Shown: positions 1 to 4,955 of the stretch, piece by piece
Numbering within the stretch: position 1 is the stretch's first letter
Layout: every line of letters starts with the position of its first letter
Source of the DNA: Desulfohalobiaceae bacterium
Lineage (GTDB): Bacteria > Desulfobacterota > Desulfovibrionia > Desulfovibrionales > Desulfothermaceae
Assembly: GCA_021737115.1 (NCBI GenBank)
Contig: JAIPER010000287.1
Coordinates: 1-5,248, forward strand
Direction: 5' to 3'
DNA length: 5,248 nucleotides
The notes under the pieces: model-generated
What the model was told of the DNA's origin: nothing
Database searches by the model: none
Seen by the model: the letters and a program-made list of their open reading frames with translations, nothing else
Position numbers and translations under genes: made by a program

Positions 1-1172
1 CCAAGGAATACATGGCCGCCCTGATCACTTCGGAAGTCAACAACACGGACAAGGTCCTGGCCTACTTAAATGCCTGCCGGGAAATGGGCATCGAAGTCAG
101 ACAGCCGGACATCAACCAGAGCGTCAGCCCGTTCAGAGCCCAGGCCGATCATATCCGCTTCGGCCTGGCCGGGATCAAGAACGTGGGACAGGGAGCCATC
201 CAGGCCATCGTCAGCGAACGGGAACAAAACGGGGACTACGAGAACCTGCTCGATCTCTGCCGGCGGGCGAACCTGCGCAAGGTCAGCAAACGGGTCCTGG
301 AGAGCCTGATCAAAAGCGGGGCCCTGGACGTTTTCCAGTGCTCCAGGGCGGCCCTGCTGGCCGGACTGGACAAGATCGTGGCCACGGCCCAGAAAAAGAA
401 AAAGGAAAAGAGCAGCGGGCAGCTCTCTCTGCTGAGCATCATGGAAAAAGAAGAACCCCGGCCCGTGAAGCCCTGCGGGCTCGGTCTGGACCTCCCGGAG
501 GCCGGCCTCGAGGAATGGACTGACGAGGAACGCCTCAAGTATGAAAAGGAGGCCCTGGGCTGCTTTATCAGCGGCCACCCCCTGCTTCGCTTCGAAGAAA
601 AGCTCAAGCTGCTGCAGATGAACACCCTGCAACAATGCTGGGAGCTCCCGGCAGAGACCGAAGTCCGGGTCGGGCTGCTGGTCACCGCCAGCAAAGAGAT
701 CGTCACCAAGAAGGGCAGCAGGATGGCCTTCTGCCAGGTCGAGGATTTGACGGGTACCGGGGAAATGACTCTGTTTCCCGATCTGTACGCCAAGATCAAG
801 CCGCAGCTCCAGTTTGACCAGCCCCTGTTCTGCACCGCCAAGGTTGACGCGGACACCGGAGAAGACAAGAACAGCGACAACCAGAAGAAGATCAAGCTCC
901 TGGCCCAGAAGATCAGCCTCCTGTCCGAGGTGGAGATCCCGGACGACGAACCGTATCAAGTCGATATAGCGGAGCGGGATCTCCGGGAAGATCACCTCAA
1001 GCAGTTCAAGGAAATCCTGAAGCGATTCCCCGGGAAAAATCCGGTCCAGATCAGGCTGTCCCTGGAGGAAGGCTGGTGCCGGCTGCAGCTCGGACCCGAG
1101 TTCTGCGTCCTGCCGGTTCCGGAGCTGAAACAGGAGCTGAGTCGCTGGCAGCAGTCCTTAAGGCAGCAGTAG
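1..1172 (+). CDS. dnaE: DNA polymerase III subunit alpha, C-terminal part (5' truncated by window)
   Basis: This is the C-terminal part of the replicative polymerase, which synthesises DNA within the holoenzyme. The frame is open from the left edge (first full codon at 3), so the Met codon at 12 is internal; the window shows about 389 of the roughly 1,150 residues usual for the family. Numbering from that Met: residues 1-75 match the end of the fingers region (TSEVNN, PDINQS, then G-LAGIKNVG). Residues 76-110 are the helix-hairpin-helix DNA-binding segment (L-LCRRANLRKVSKRVLE-LI-SGALD). A lysine-rich linker leads to QLSLL at 137-141, which fits the beta-clamp-binding pentapeptide. LGCFISGHPL (182-191) precedes the OB-fold (about 217-280, VRVGLLVTASKEIVTKKG, then FCQVEDLTG). 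The tail after about 310 corresponds to the tau-binding end. The stop is TAG at 1170-1172, with no clear terminator behind it. PHP and catalytic palm regions lie outside the window. Identity is very secure. Confidence 0.97.
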   Translation, partial: KEYMAALITSEVNNTDKVLAYLNACREMGIEVRQPDINQSVSPFRAQADHIRFGLAGIKNVGQGAIQAIVSEREQNGDYENLLDLCRRANLRKVSKRVLESLIKSGALDVFQCSRAALLAGLDKIVATAQKKKKEKSSGQLSLLSIMEKEEPRPVKPCGLGLDLPEAGLEEWTDEERLKYEKEALGCFISGHPLLRFEEKLKLLQMNTLQQCWELPAETEVRVGLLVTASKEIVTKKGSRMAFCQVEDLTGTGEMTLFPDLYAKIKPQLQFDQPLFCTAKVDADTGEDKNSDNQKKIKLLAQKISLLSEVEIPDDEPYQVDIAERDLREDHLKQFKEILKRFPGKNPVQIRLSLEEGWCRLQLGPEFCVLPVPELKQELSRWQQSLRQQ

Positions 1173-1178
1173 CGGAAA

Positions 1179-1206
1179 GTGAGGAGTAAAAAGTGAGGAG
1201 TGAGGA
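1179..1206. repeat. Heptanucleotide tandem repeat (GTGAGGA)n after dnaE
   Basis: Four period-7 units are in register: GTGAGGA (1179-1185), a diverged GTAAAAA (1186-1192), GTGAGGA (1193-1199) and GTGAGGA (1200-1206). The tract begins seven bases after the dnaE stop. Short heptanucleotide tracts of this kind are known in cyanobacteria as STRRs, and similar ones occur between genes in many sulfate reducers (from memory). No function can be read from the sequence. CCTCACT at 1231-1237 is complementary to the repeat core and could pair with it in RNA. Confidence 0.75.
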
Positions 1207-1324
1207 GTTCGACCTGCAGGGGTAAAGTCCCCTCACTCTGACGACGGCAACCCGGCCCATTCCTACAGCTGCCGTCTGACTCCTTTCGCTGGATGAACCG
1301 AAATTCAGACTTCGTACCAGTGTC

Positions 1325-1352
1325 TTGATTCTTAAGTGTAAGCGATTAAAAT
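1325..1352 (+). promoter_or_regulatory. Weak candidate sigma70 promoter upstream of queD
   Basis: TTGATT (1325-1330) and TAAAAT (1347-1352) are separated by 16 bases; they match the consensus hexamers in 4 and 5 of 6 positions. The site lies where the gap turns AT-rich, so chance matches are expected. If used, it would give a leader of about 310 bases containing the whole AT-rich palindrome before queD. I see no better pair closer to the gene. Confidence 0.2.
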
Positions 1353-1381
1353 AATTGAAAGTATTTTCAATAACTTCAAAA

Positions 1382-1600
1382 TTGGACATAATATCGAAAT
1401 TCGAAGCACGAAATTCGAAACAAACTTCAAATGACAAAAATTCAAAATTCAAAACCAAGAAAAATAAGATCGACAACTAGTTGCTTTTACTCTGTATTTT
1501 TTGAATCTTTGTTTTTGTCATTAGAGAATTTGAATTTCGTGCTTGTTTCGTATTTCGGATTTCGTGCTTAGAATTTATACATACCCAAATATTTGTCCAA
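1382..1600. repeat. Long AT-rich imperfect palindrome, MITE-like intergenic element
   Basis: The left arm (about 1382-1454) and right arm (about 1497-1600) are imperfect reverse complements around a roughly 40-base centre. Exactly matching blocks, outermost first, are TTGGACA (1382-1388) with TGTCCAA (1594-1600), AAGCACGAAAT (1404-1414) with ATTTCGTGCTT (1559-1569), and AATGACAAAAA (1430-1440) with TTTTTGTCATT (1512-1522). The ATTTCGTGCTT word occurs a second time in the right arm (1534-1544), so that arm carries an internal partial duplication. There is no transposase frame. The base composition and wording differ sharply from the flanking genes and recall dispersed AT-rich repeats seen between genes in environmental bacterial genomes (from memory). 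A non-autonomous mobile element is an inference; copy number cannot be seen here. Confidence 0.65.
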
Positions 1601-1666
1601 AAAATTCGTACAAATTTCAGCTCACTGGAAAGAGCTCTGAAATAAAGAGAGGTCAATACAAAAACC

Positions 1667-2059
1667 ATGTCCGAAAAACAGCCAGTCTATCGGCTCAGAG
1701 TAAGCTCCCAGTTCAGCTCCTCGCATCAGCTGCGCCACTATCAGGGCAAATGCGAAGAACTCCACGGCCACAACTTCTCCGTGGAAGCCGAAGTCCAGGG
1801 GTCCAGCCTGCACCCCGATACCCATATCCTGATCGATTTCAAGGAACTGAAATCCAAGCTCAACCGGATCCTCGATTCCCTGGACCACACCCATTTAAAC
1901 GATCTGCCCCGGTTCCAGATCGACAATCCGTCTTCGGAAAACCTGGCCCGGCACATTTTCAAGGAACTGGAACAGGCCCTGGCCGACCATGAGGTCAGCC
2001 TCAACTTTGTCAGCGTCGCGGAGAAGGAAAGCTCCAGGGCCTTTTATACTGAAATCTGA
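1667..2059 (+). CDS. queD: 6-carboxy-5,6,7,8-tetrahydropterin synthase (QueD)
   Basis: QueD converts 7,8-dihydroneopterin triphosphate to 6-carboxytetrahydropterin, the second step toward preQ0 and queuosine, in the cytoplasm. The 130-residue product has the usual length. The zinc ligands are H20 (FSSSH), H33 and H35, within CEELHGH (29-35). C29 is the expected nucleophile, and CxxxHGH spacing is that of QueD rather than of PTPS-III-type enzymes. ILIDFKELK (54-62) is the family's IDF segment, LDHTHLND (72-79) supplies the catalytic Asp/His pair, and NPSSEN (87-92) and AEKESSRAFY (118-127, with E119 the likely pterin-binding Glu) complete the fold. The ATG at 1667 is preceded by AGAGAGG (1646-1652), 14 bases away, which is rather long. 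No other queuosine gene is adjacent. The last five codons and the stop lie inside a perfect inverted repeat. Confidence 0.93.
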   Translation: MSEKQPVYRLRVSSQFSSSHQLRHYQGKCEELHGHNFSVEAEVQGSSLHPDTHILIDFKELKSKLNRILDSLDHTHLNDLPRFQIDNPSSENLARHIFKELEQALADHEVSLNFVSVAEKESSRAFYTEI

Positions 2060-2097
2060 ATGGGGCGATCAGGCTCCCCATTCAGATTTCAGTATAA
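2044..2097. repeat. Perfect 22-bp inverted repeat across the queD stop codon
   Basis: The arms at 2044-2065 and 2076-2097 are exact reverse complements with a 10-base loop (2066-2075). The outer end reads TTATACTGA and its mirror TCAGTATAA; the inner end is GGGG/CCCC. The left arm encodes the last QueD residues and includes its TGA. In RNA this would be a very stable hairpin. There is no T run after either arm, so it is not a standard intrinsic terminator; it could still block 3' exonucleases, pause transcription or attract RNase III. The right arm's end creates TATAAT (2093-2098), but no matching -35 is visible. Confidence 0.9.
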
Positions 2098-2123
2098 TTC
2101 TCATGTGAGATCTCTTCCTCCGC

Positions 2124-2162
2124 AACCGTGAACCGTGAACCTGGAACCGTGAACCCTGGAAG
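2124..2162. repeat. Heptanucleotide tandem repeat (GTGAACC)n in the dtd leader
   Basis: Period-7 units in register are GTGAACC (2128-2134), GTGAACC (2135-2141), TGGAACC (2142-2148), GTGAACC (2149-2155) and a diverged CTGGAAG (2156-2162). A partial unit, AACC, precedes them at 2124. The tract ends four bases before the dtd start and so occupies the place where its ribosome-binding site should be. It has the same period as the tract after dnaE and shares GTGA with it, but is a different repeat class. Confidence 0.8.
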
Positions 2163-2166
2163 CCAT

Positions 2167-2634
2167 ATGCGAATAGTGCTGCAGCGAGTCAAACAGGCCT
2201 CTATAGAGGTCCAAGGCCGGAAGATAGCCGCCATAGGCAGGGGACTGCTCCTGCTGGTCGGGTTCGGGGCAAATGACGGCAAAGATCTGCCGCAGTCCGC
2301 CGCCTGGGACAAACTGCTGGACAAGATCGTGGAGCTCAGGATCTTTCCGGACCAGGACGGGAAATTCAACCTTAGCCTGAACGAGATCCAGGGAGACCTG
2401 CTGCTGGTATCCCAGTTCACCCTCTTCGGGGACTGCAAAAAAGGCAGAAGACCTTCGTTCAGCAAAGCCGCAGAACCGCACCTGGCCAGGGCCCTGTACG
2501 ACCGCTTTCTGCAGGACCTGGACCGCCAGGCCCCTGCCAAGGACGAAAGCGGCCGCTTCGGCGCGGAAATGGACGTCCACTCCACCAACCAGGGGCCGGT
2601 GACCATGATCCTGGACAGCGATATGTGGAGTTAA
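2167..2634 (+). CDS. dtd: D-aminoacyl-tRNA deacylase
   Basis: Dtd hydrolyses D-amino acids (and glycine mischarged on tRNA-Ala) from tRNA; it is a cytoplasmic homodimer acting in translation quality control. The 155-residue product starts MRIVLQRV, the standard N-terminus of the family. Both signature motifs are present: SQFTLFG (82-88), where the usual Ala is Gly, followed by D-KKGRRPSF, and NQGPVT (141-146), which carries the Gly-cisPro pair. GRFGAEM (129-135) matches the conserved GxFGAxM segment. An in-frame ATG at 2128 would add 13 residues read from the heptanucleotide repeat; I reject it because homologues begin at the Met at 2167. No good Shine-Dalgarno precedes 2167 (only CTGGAAG, part of the repeat), which is unusual here. 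The gene is 107 bases after queD, across a strong hairpin. Confidence 0.96.
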   Translation: MRIVLQRVKQASIEVQGRKIAAIGRGLLLLVGFGANDGKDLPQSAAWDKLLDKIVELRIFPDQDGKFNLSLNEIQGDLLLVSQFTLFGDCKKGRRPSFSKAAEPHLARALYDRFLQDLDRQAPAKDESGRFGAEMDVHSTNQGPVTMILDSDMWS

Positions 2635-2661
2635 CAGTTGGACAAGAATGGCTGATAGAAT
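2631..2661 (+). promoter_or_regulatory. Candidate promoter for the phasin-like/ubiB pair
   Basis: TTAACA (2631-2636, overlapping the dtd stop) and TAGAAT (2656-2661) each match the sigma70 hexamers in 5 of 6 positions, but the 19-base spacing is long. The 61-base gap is markedly AT-rich compared with the genes on both sides, which fits a promoter. An alternative is read-through from dtd. Confidence 0.3.
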
Positions 2662-2683
2662 TTTAGATATTTTAATTTACCAA

Positions 2684-2690
2684 GAGGAGG
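2684..2690 (+). promoter_or_regulatory. Shine-Dalgarno deciding the phasin-like start
   Basis: GAGGAGG lies five bases before the ATG at 2696. It settles the start against the in-frame ATG at 2648, which lacks such a site and would translate AT-rich leader sequence. A third ATG at 2692 is out of frame. Confidence 0.85.
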
Positions 2691-2695
2691 TATGC

Positions 2696-3097
2696 ATGTT
2701 TGAACTCATGAAGAAGACCCTGTTGGCCGGTTTGGGCACGGTGGTCATTACCAGATCGAAAGCCAGGGAGATCATGCAGAAGATGGTCGATCAGGGCAAA
2801 ATCACCTCTGAAGAAGCGGACCGCTTCACCCGGGAGATGATGGATACCGGGGAGAAAGAATTCAATGAACTCGGCGAGCAGATATCCAGCTCCCTGTCCA
2901 AGGTTCCGACCACCCTGAACCTGGCCGCCAAGGACAGTCTCGACCAACTCCTGGCCAAGGTCGACAACCTGGAGAAACGCGTCGATCTAGTGGAGGACAA
3001 CCTGATCAGACACGTCCACACCCCTGAACAACCAGAACAATCGGAAAAATCAGGAAAGCCAGAAAAATCAGGAAAATCAGGAAAATCGGAAAAATGA
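2696..3097 (+). CDS. Phasin-like coiled-coil protein with Lys/Ser/Glu repeat tail
   Basis: The predicted protein has 133 residues. The N-terminal MFELMKKTLLAGLGTVV is a short amphipathic or hydrophobic helix. KAREIMQKMVDQGKITSEEA (22-41) resembles the small 'polyhydroxyalkanoate synthesis regulator phasin' family, whose members carry a helix, a Q/KG(K/E)(I/L)(T/S)-EE turn and another helix. Residues 82-103 form a clean coiled coil with a/d positions L82, L85, V89, L92, V96, V99 and L103. Residues 110-133 are eight three-residue repeats, PEQ at first and then mostly SEK or SGK, probably disordered and basic. There is no signal peptide. The gene ends 17 bases before ubiB, so the two are very likely co-transcribed. 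No PHA synthase is nearby, so granule binding is not supported by context; an oligomeric scaffold or membrane-surface partner of UbiB is an inference. Confidence 0.75.
   Translation: MFELMKKTLLAGLGTVVITRSKAREIMQKMVDQGKITSEEADRFTREMMDTGEKEFNELGEQISSSLSKVPTTLNLAAKDSLDQLLAKVDNLEKRVDLVEDNLIRHVHTPEQPEQSEKSGKPEKSGKSGKSEK
3023..3094 (+). repeat. In-frame 9-bp tandem repeat ending the phasin-like gene
   Basis: Eight 9-base units run to the stop codon. The first two are CCTGAACAA and CCAGAACAA; the last six (3041-3094) are variants of TCAGGAAAA or TCGGAAAAA. Each unit adds three residues, so gain or loss of a unit keeps the frame. Near-identity at DNA level among the last units suggests recent expansion by slippage or a copy-number-variable tail. 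Confidence 0.85.
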
Positions 3098-3114
3098 GAT
3101 CGAGATAATACATT

Positions 3115-4770
3115 TTGGATATCCACACTCTTTCCAGAATCGGTCGTTTCAAGGACATCGCCTTCACCCTGGTCAAGTACGGCTTCGGGGACCTGATTGC
3201 CAGGCTGGACCTCCCGGAGAGGATTCTTCACCTGAGCCCCCGGAAAAGCGTCTACAGCGAGCTCGACGCCTGGAAGCGGATCCGGCTGGTTCTGACCGAG
3301 CTGGGGCCGACCTTTATCAAATTCGGCCAGCTCCTCAGCCTGCGCTCCGACCTTTTGCCCCTGGATCTGACCAGGGAGCTGAGCAAACTCCAGGATGACG
3401 TCCCCCCGGCCGGGTTCGAAGAAATCAAGAGCCAGATGGAAAAGGAGCTGGAAGCCCCCCTGGCCGATATCTTCTCGGACTTTGAAGTCAAGCCCATGGC
3501 GGCCGCATCTCTGGCTCAGGTCCACAGGGCGGTCCTCAAAAGGGACAAGACCGTGGTTGCGGTCAAGGTTCAACGACAGGGAATCAGGCAAACCATCAAG
3601 TACGATCTGGATATACTGGCCGGATTTGCCAGACAGATCCACGAGCGGGTGGAGGCCGCGGCAGTCTATGACTTGCCCCAGCTGATCTCCGAACTGAGGA
3701 AGCTCATGTTCCAGGAACTCGATTTTCGGCGGGAGGCCAGGAACATGCGACTGGCTCAGGCCAATTTTTCCGGCGTGGAACTCCTGTCCCTGCCGCGGGT
3801 CTTCTCGGATTTCTCGACCTCCCGGGTACTGTGCATGGAGCTCATCAAGGGGGTTCCCATGAAAGAGGCCTTTCATCTGCCCCTGGAGAACCGCCGGCAC
3901 CTGGCCAGAAACGGGCTGCGGGCCGCCCTGAAGCAGATCCTGGAAGACGGCTTCTTCCATGCCGATCCCCATCCGGGCAACATCATCATCCAGCAGAACA
4001 AGGTCCTCACCCTTTTAGACTGGGGCATGGTCGGACGGATCACCCCGGATACCAGAGGAAAACTCATCACCCTGGTGCAGGCCATCGTGGACCGGGACAG
4101 TGAGACCGTCTTGCCGCTTCTGTTGCAGTTTTCCCTGCAAAAGGGGAAAATCAACAGGGATCAACTGCAGCGGGACATCATGGACATCATCGACGACTAC
4201 TATTCGGTGCCCCTGGCCGAGGTCAACATCGGCCAGCTCCTGAGCGCTCTGAGCAACCTGTTGTTCGAGCATAAGATCAGGATGAAGCCGGACCTGGCGA
4301 TCATGATCAGGGCCATCATGGTCACTGAAGGCACGGCCAGGCAGCTCTACCCGGAACTCAACGTCATAGCCGAGTCCGAACCCTATGTCCGGAAGATCGC
4401 CCTGAAACAATTGACCCCTGCCCTTTTGAAACAAAAGCTGATCAGGGAATTTTCCAGATTCCTGCAAGTCAACCGGGAGATCCCCACCCGCTTGAACCAG
4501 ATTTTCGGAAAACTGGAGAACGACCAGCTGTCCATCGGGTTTGAACACAAGAACCTGGACGGCTTGCGCAAGACCCTGGAACGGGTGGCCAACCGGGTGA
4601 CCATGGGTTTGCTGACCGCAGCCCTGATCATTGGTTCCTCCATGATCATCACCACCGGAGTCAGACCTTTCCTCTTCGGGTATCCGGCCCTGGGGCTCAT
4701 CGGATTCATTCTCTCCGGATTCATCGGCCTCTGGCTGATCATCGACATCCTGAGGAAAAAAAGACAGTGA
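3115..4770 (+). CDS. ubiB: UbiB/AarF (ABC1/ADCK) family atypical kinase
   Basis: The 551-residue protein belongs to the UbiB family, membrane-associated kinase-like ATPases that support quinone (coenzyme Q) biosynthesis in proteobacteria and mitochondria. Visible motifs are the family-specific KxGQ (FIKFGQ, K69-Q72), the Ala-rich loop AAASLAQVHRA (129-139), the VAVK lysine K151, ELDFRREARN (201-210), the catalytic-loop equivalent FHADPHPGNI (281-290, with D284 and N289) and the metal-binding LLDWG (D302), where most members have DFG. Two C-terminal hydrophobic helices (about 497-515 and 524-546) with a basic RKKRQ end form the membrane anchor. The start is TTG at 3115: an in-frame TAA at 3106 excludes anything earlier except ATT at 3112, and the N-terminal helix LSRIGRFKDIAFTLVKYGFGDL is typical. 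The ribosome-binding site is weak (GAGA, 3102-3105). Strict anaerobes of this type usually use menaquinone, so the substrate pathway is uncertain. Confidence 0.93.
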   Translation: MDIHTLSRIGRFKDIAFTLVKYGFGDLIARLDLPERILHLSPRKSVYSELDAWKRIRLVLTELGPTFIKFGQLLSLRSDLLPLDLTRELSKLQDDVPPAGFEEIKSQMEKELEAPLADIFSDFEVKPMAAASLAQVHRAVLKRDKTVVAVKVQRQGIRQTIKYDLDILAGFARQIHERVEAAAVYDLPQLISELRKLMFQELDFRREARNMRLAQANFSGVELLSLPRVFSDFSTSRVLCMELIKGVPMKEAFHLPLENRRHLARNGLRAALKQILEDGFFHADPHPGNIIIQQNKVLTLLDWGMVGRITPDTRGKLITLVQAIVDRDSETVLPLLLQFSLQKGKINRDQLQRDIMDIIDDYYSVPLAEVNIGQLLSALSNLLFEHKIRMKPDLAIMIRAIMVTEGTARQLYPELNVIAESEPYVRKIALKQLTPALLKQKLIREFSRFLQVNREIPTRLNQIFGKLENDQLSIGFEHKNLDGLRKTLERVANRVTMGLLTAALIIGSSMIITTGVRPFLFGYPALGLIGFILSGFIGLWLIIDILRKKRQ

Positions 4771-4771
4771 C

Positions 4772-4864
4772 TTATACTGATCCAACTTAGCTTTTTGTGA
4801 AATTTGGACTTGGAGCCGTGGGGTCTCCAGTCTTTGTTGTAAAAACCAAAATTGGATCAGTATA
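4772..4864. repeat. Long imperfect hairpin just after ubiB with TTATACTGA end
   Basis: The outer stem is perfect over 13 bp, TATACTGATCCAA (4773-4785) with TTGGATCAGTATA (4852-4864). The next segment pairs loosely (CTTTTT near 4791 with AAAAAC near 4841). The tip has a stem of GAC plus TGGAG (4807-4815, one bulged T) against CTCCAGTC (4825-4832), with a 9-base loop. It begins two bases after the ubiB stop. The outer end TTATACTGA is identical to that of the queD hairpin. A T8 run (4876-4883) lies 11 bases downstream, too far for a textbook terminator, but the structure may still end or stabilise the ubiB transcript. Confidence 0.75.
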
Positions 4865-4887
4865 TACTGCAATAATTTTTTTTCAGC

Positions 4888-4916
4888 TTGACAATCTCTT
4901 CGGGCGTAGTTATATT
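4888..4916 (+). promoter_or_regulatory. Near-consensus sigma70 promoter for the RRM gene
   Basis: A perfect TTGACA (4888-4893) is followed after exactly 17 bases by TATATT (4911-4916, 5 of 6). The expected transcription start is about 4922-4924, giving a leader of roughly 48 bases. This is the best promoter in the window and implies strong, independent expression of the RNA-binding protein. Confidence 0.8.
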
Positions 4917-4923
4917 TTTAACT

Positions 4924-4955
4924 GGTCCGCAGTTGGACCCATTTTTTTATTTTTT
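4924..4955 (+). promoter_or_regulatory. 5'-end hairpin and U-rich tract in the RRM gene leader
   Basis: GGTCC (4924-4928) and GGACC (4935-4939) enclose a 6-base loop and are followed by T7 (4942-4948), an A, and T6 (4950-4955), ending at the Shine-Dalgarno. The layout resembles a short intrinsic terminator or attenuator sitting at the very start of the transcript. Alternatively the hairpin protects the 5' end and the U-rich run is a binding site, possibly for the encoded RRM protein itself. Confidence 0.5.

Larger units (their letters stand above)
1173..1666. other. Gene-free gap between dnaE and queD, rich in repeats
   Basis: I find no supportable gene in these 494 bases. The first part (1179-1206) is a heptanucleotide repeat. 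Positions 1209-1320 are GC-richer and hold two modest dyads: AGGGG/CCCCT at 1218-1222 and 1229-1233 (6-base loop), and GACGGCA/TGCCGTC at 1243-1249 and 1270-1276 (20-base loop). Neither is followed by a T run, so neither is a convincing terminator. From about 1330 the sequence becomes very AT-rich and includes a long imperfect palindrome (1382-1600). Open frames crossing the gap on both strands are short, low-complexity translations of the repeats. The queD ribosome-binding site and start lie at the right end. Confidence 0.7.

Noticed and set aside
66..995. Long open frame on the minus strand opposite dnaE
   Set aside because: It is a shadow of the dnaE codon pattern in GC-rich sequence; the plus-strand protein is unmistakably DnaE.
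1218..1233. Hairpin AGGGG/CCCCT as the dnaE terminator
   Set aside because: The stem is only five pairs and no T run follows.
1209..1320. Possible riboswitch (c-di-GMP or preQ1) in the GC-richer part of the gap
   Set aside because: Only two simple dyads are visible; I could not match the conserved core of either class, and the segment lies far from queD.
1051..1476. Minus-strand open frame spanning the end of dnaE and the gap
   Set aside because: Its translation is low-complexity and comes from the heptanucleotide and AT-rich repeats; it overlaps the dnaE end.
1543..1992. 149-codon plus-strand open frame overlapping queD in another frame
   Set aside because: The first part is translated AT-rich repeat and the rest is an off-frame reading of queD.
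2093..2098. Perfect TATAAT as a -10 box for dtd
   Set aside because: No acceptable -35 at 16-18 bases and no extended -10; the hexamer arises from the end of the palindrome's right arm.
1173..2166. CRISPR array in the repeat-rich regions
   Set aside because: The repeats are 7-base direct tandems or palindromes, without regular spacers or cas genes.
2648..2695. In-frame N-terminal extension of the phasin-like gene from the ATG at 2648
   Set aside because: GAGGAGG at 2684-2690 is correctly placed for the ATG at 2696, and the extension would translate AT-rich promoter-like sequence.
2791..3972. 393-codon open frame on the minus strand across the phasin-like gene and ubiB
   Set aside because: It overlaps two genes with clear family motifs and shows no recognisable domain; its composition reflects the complementary strand.
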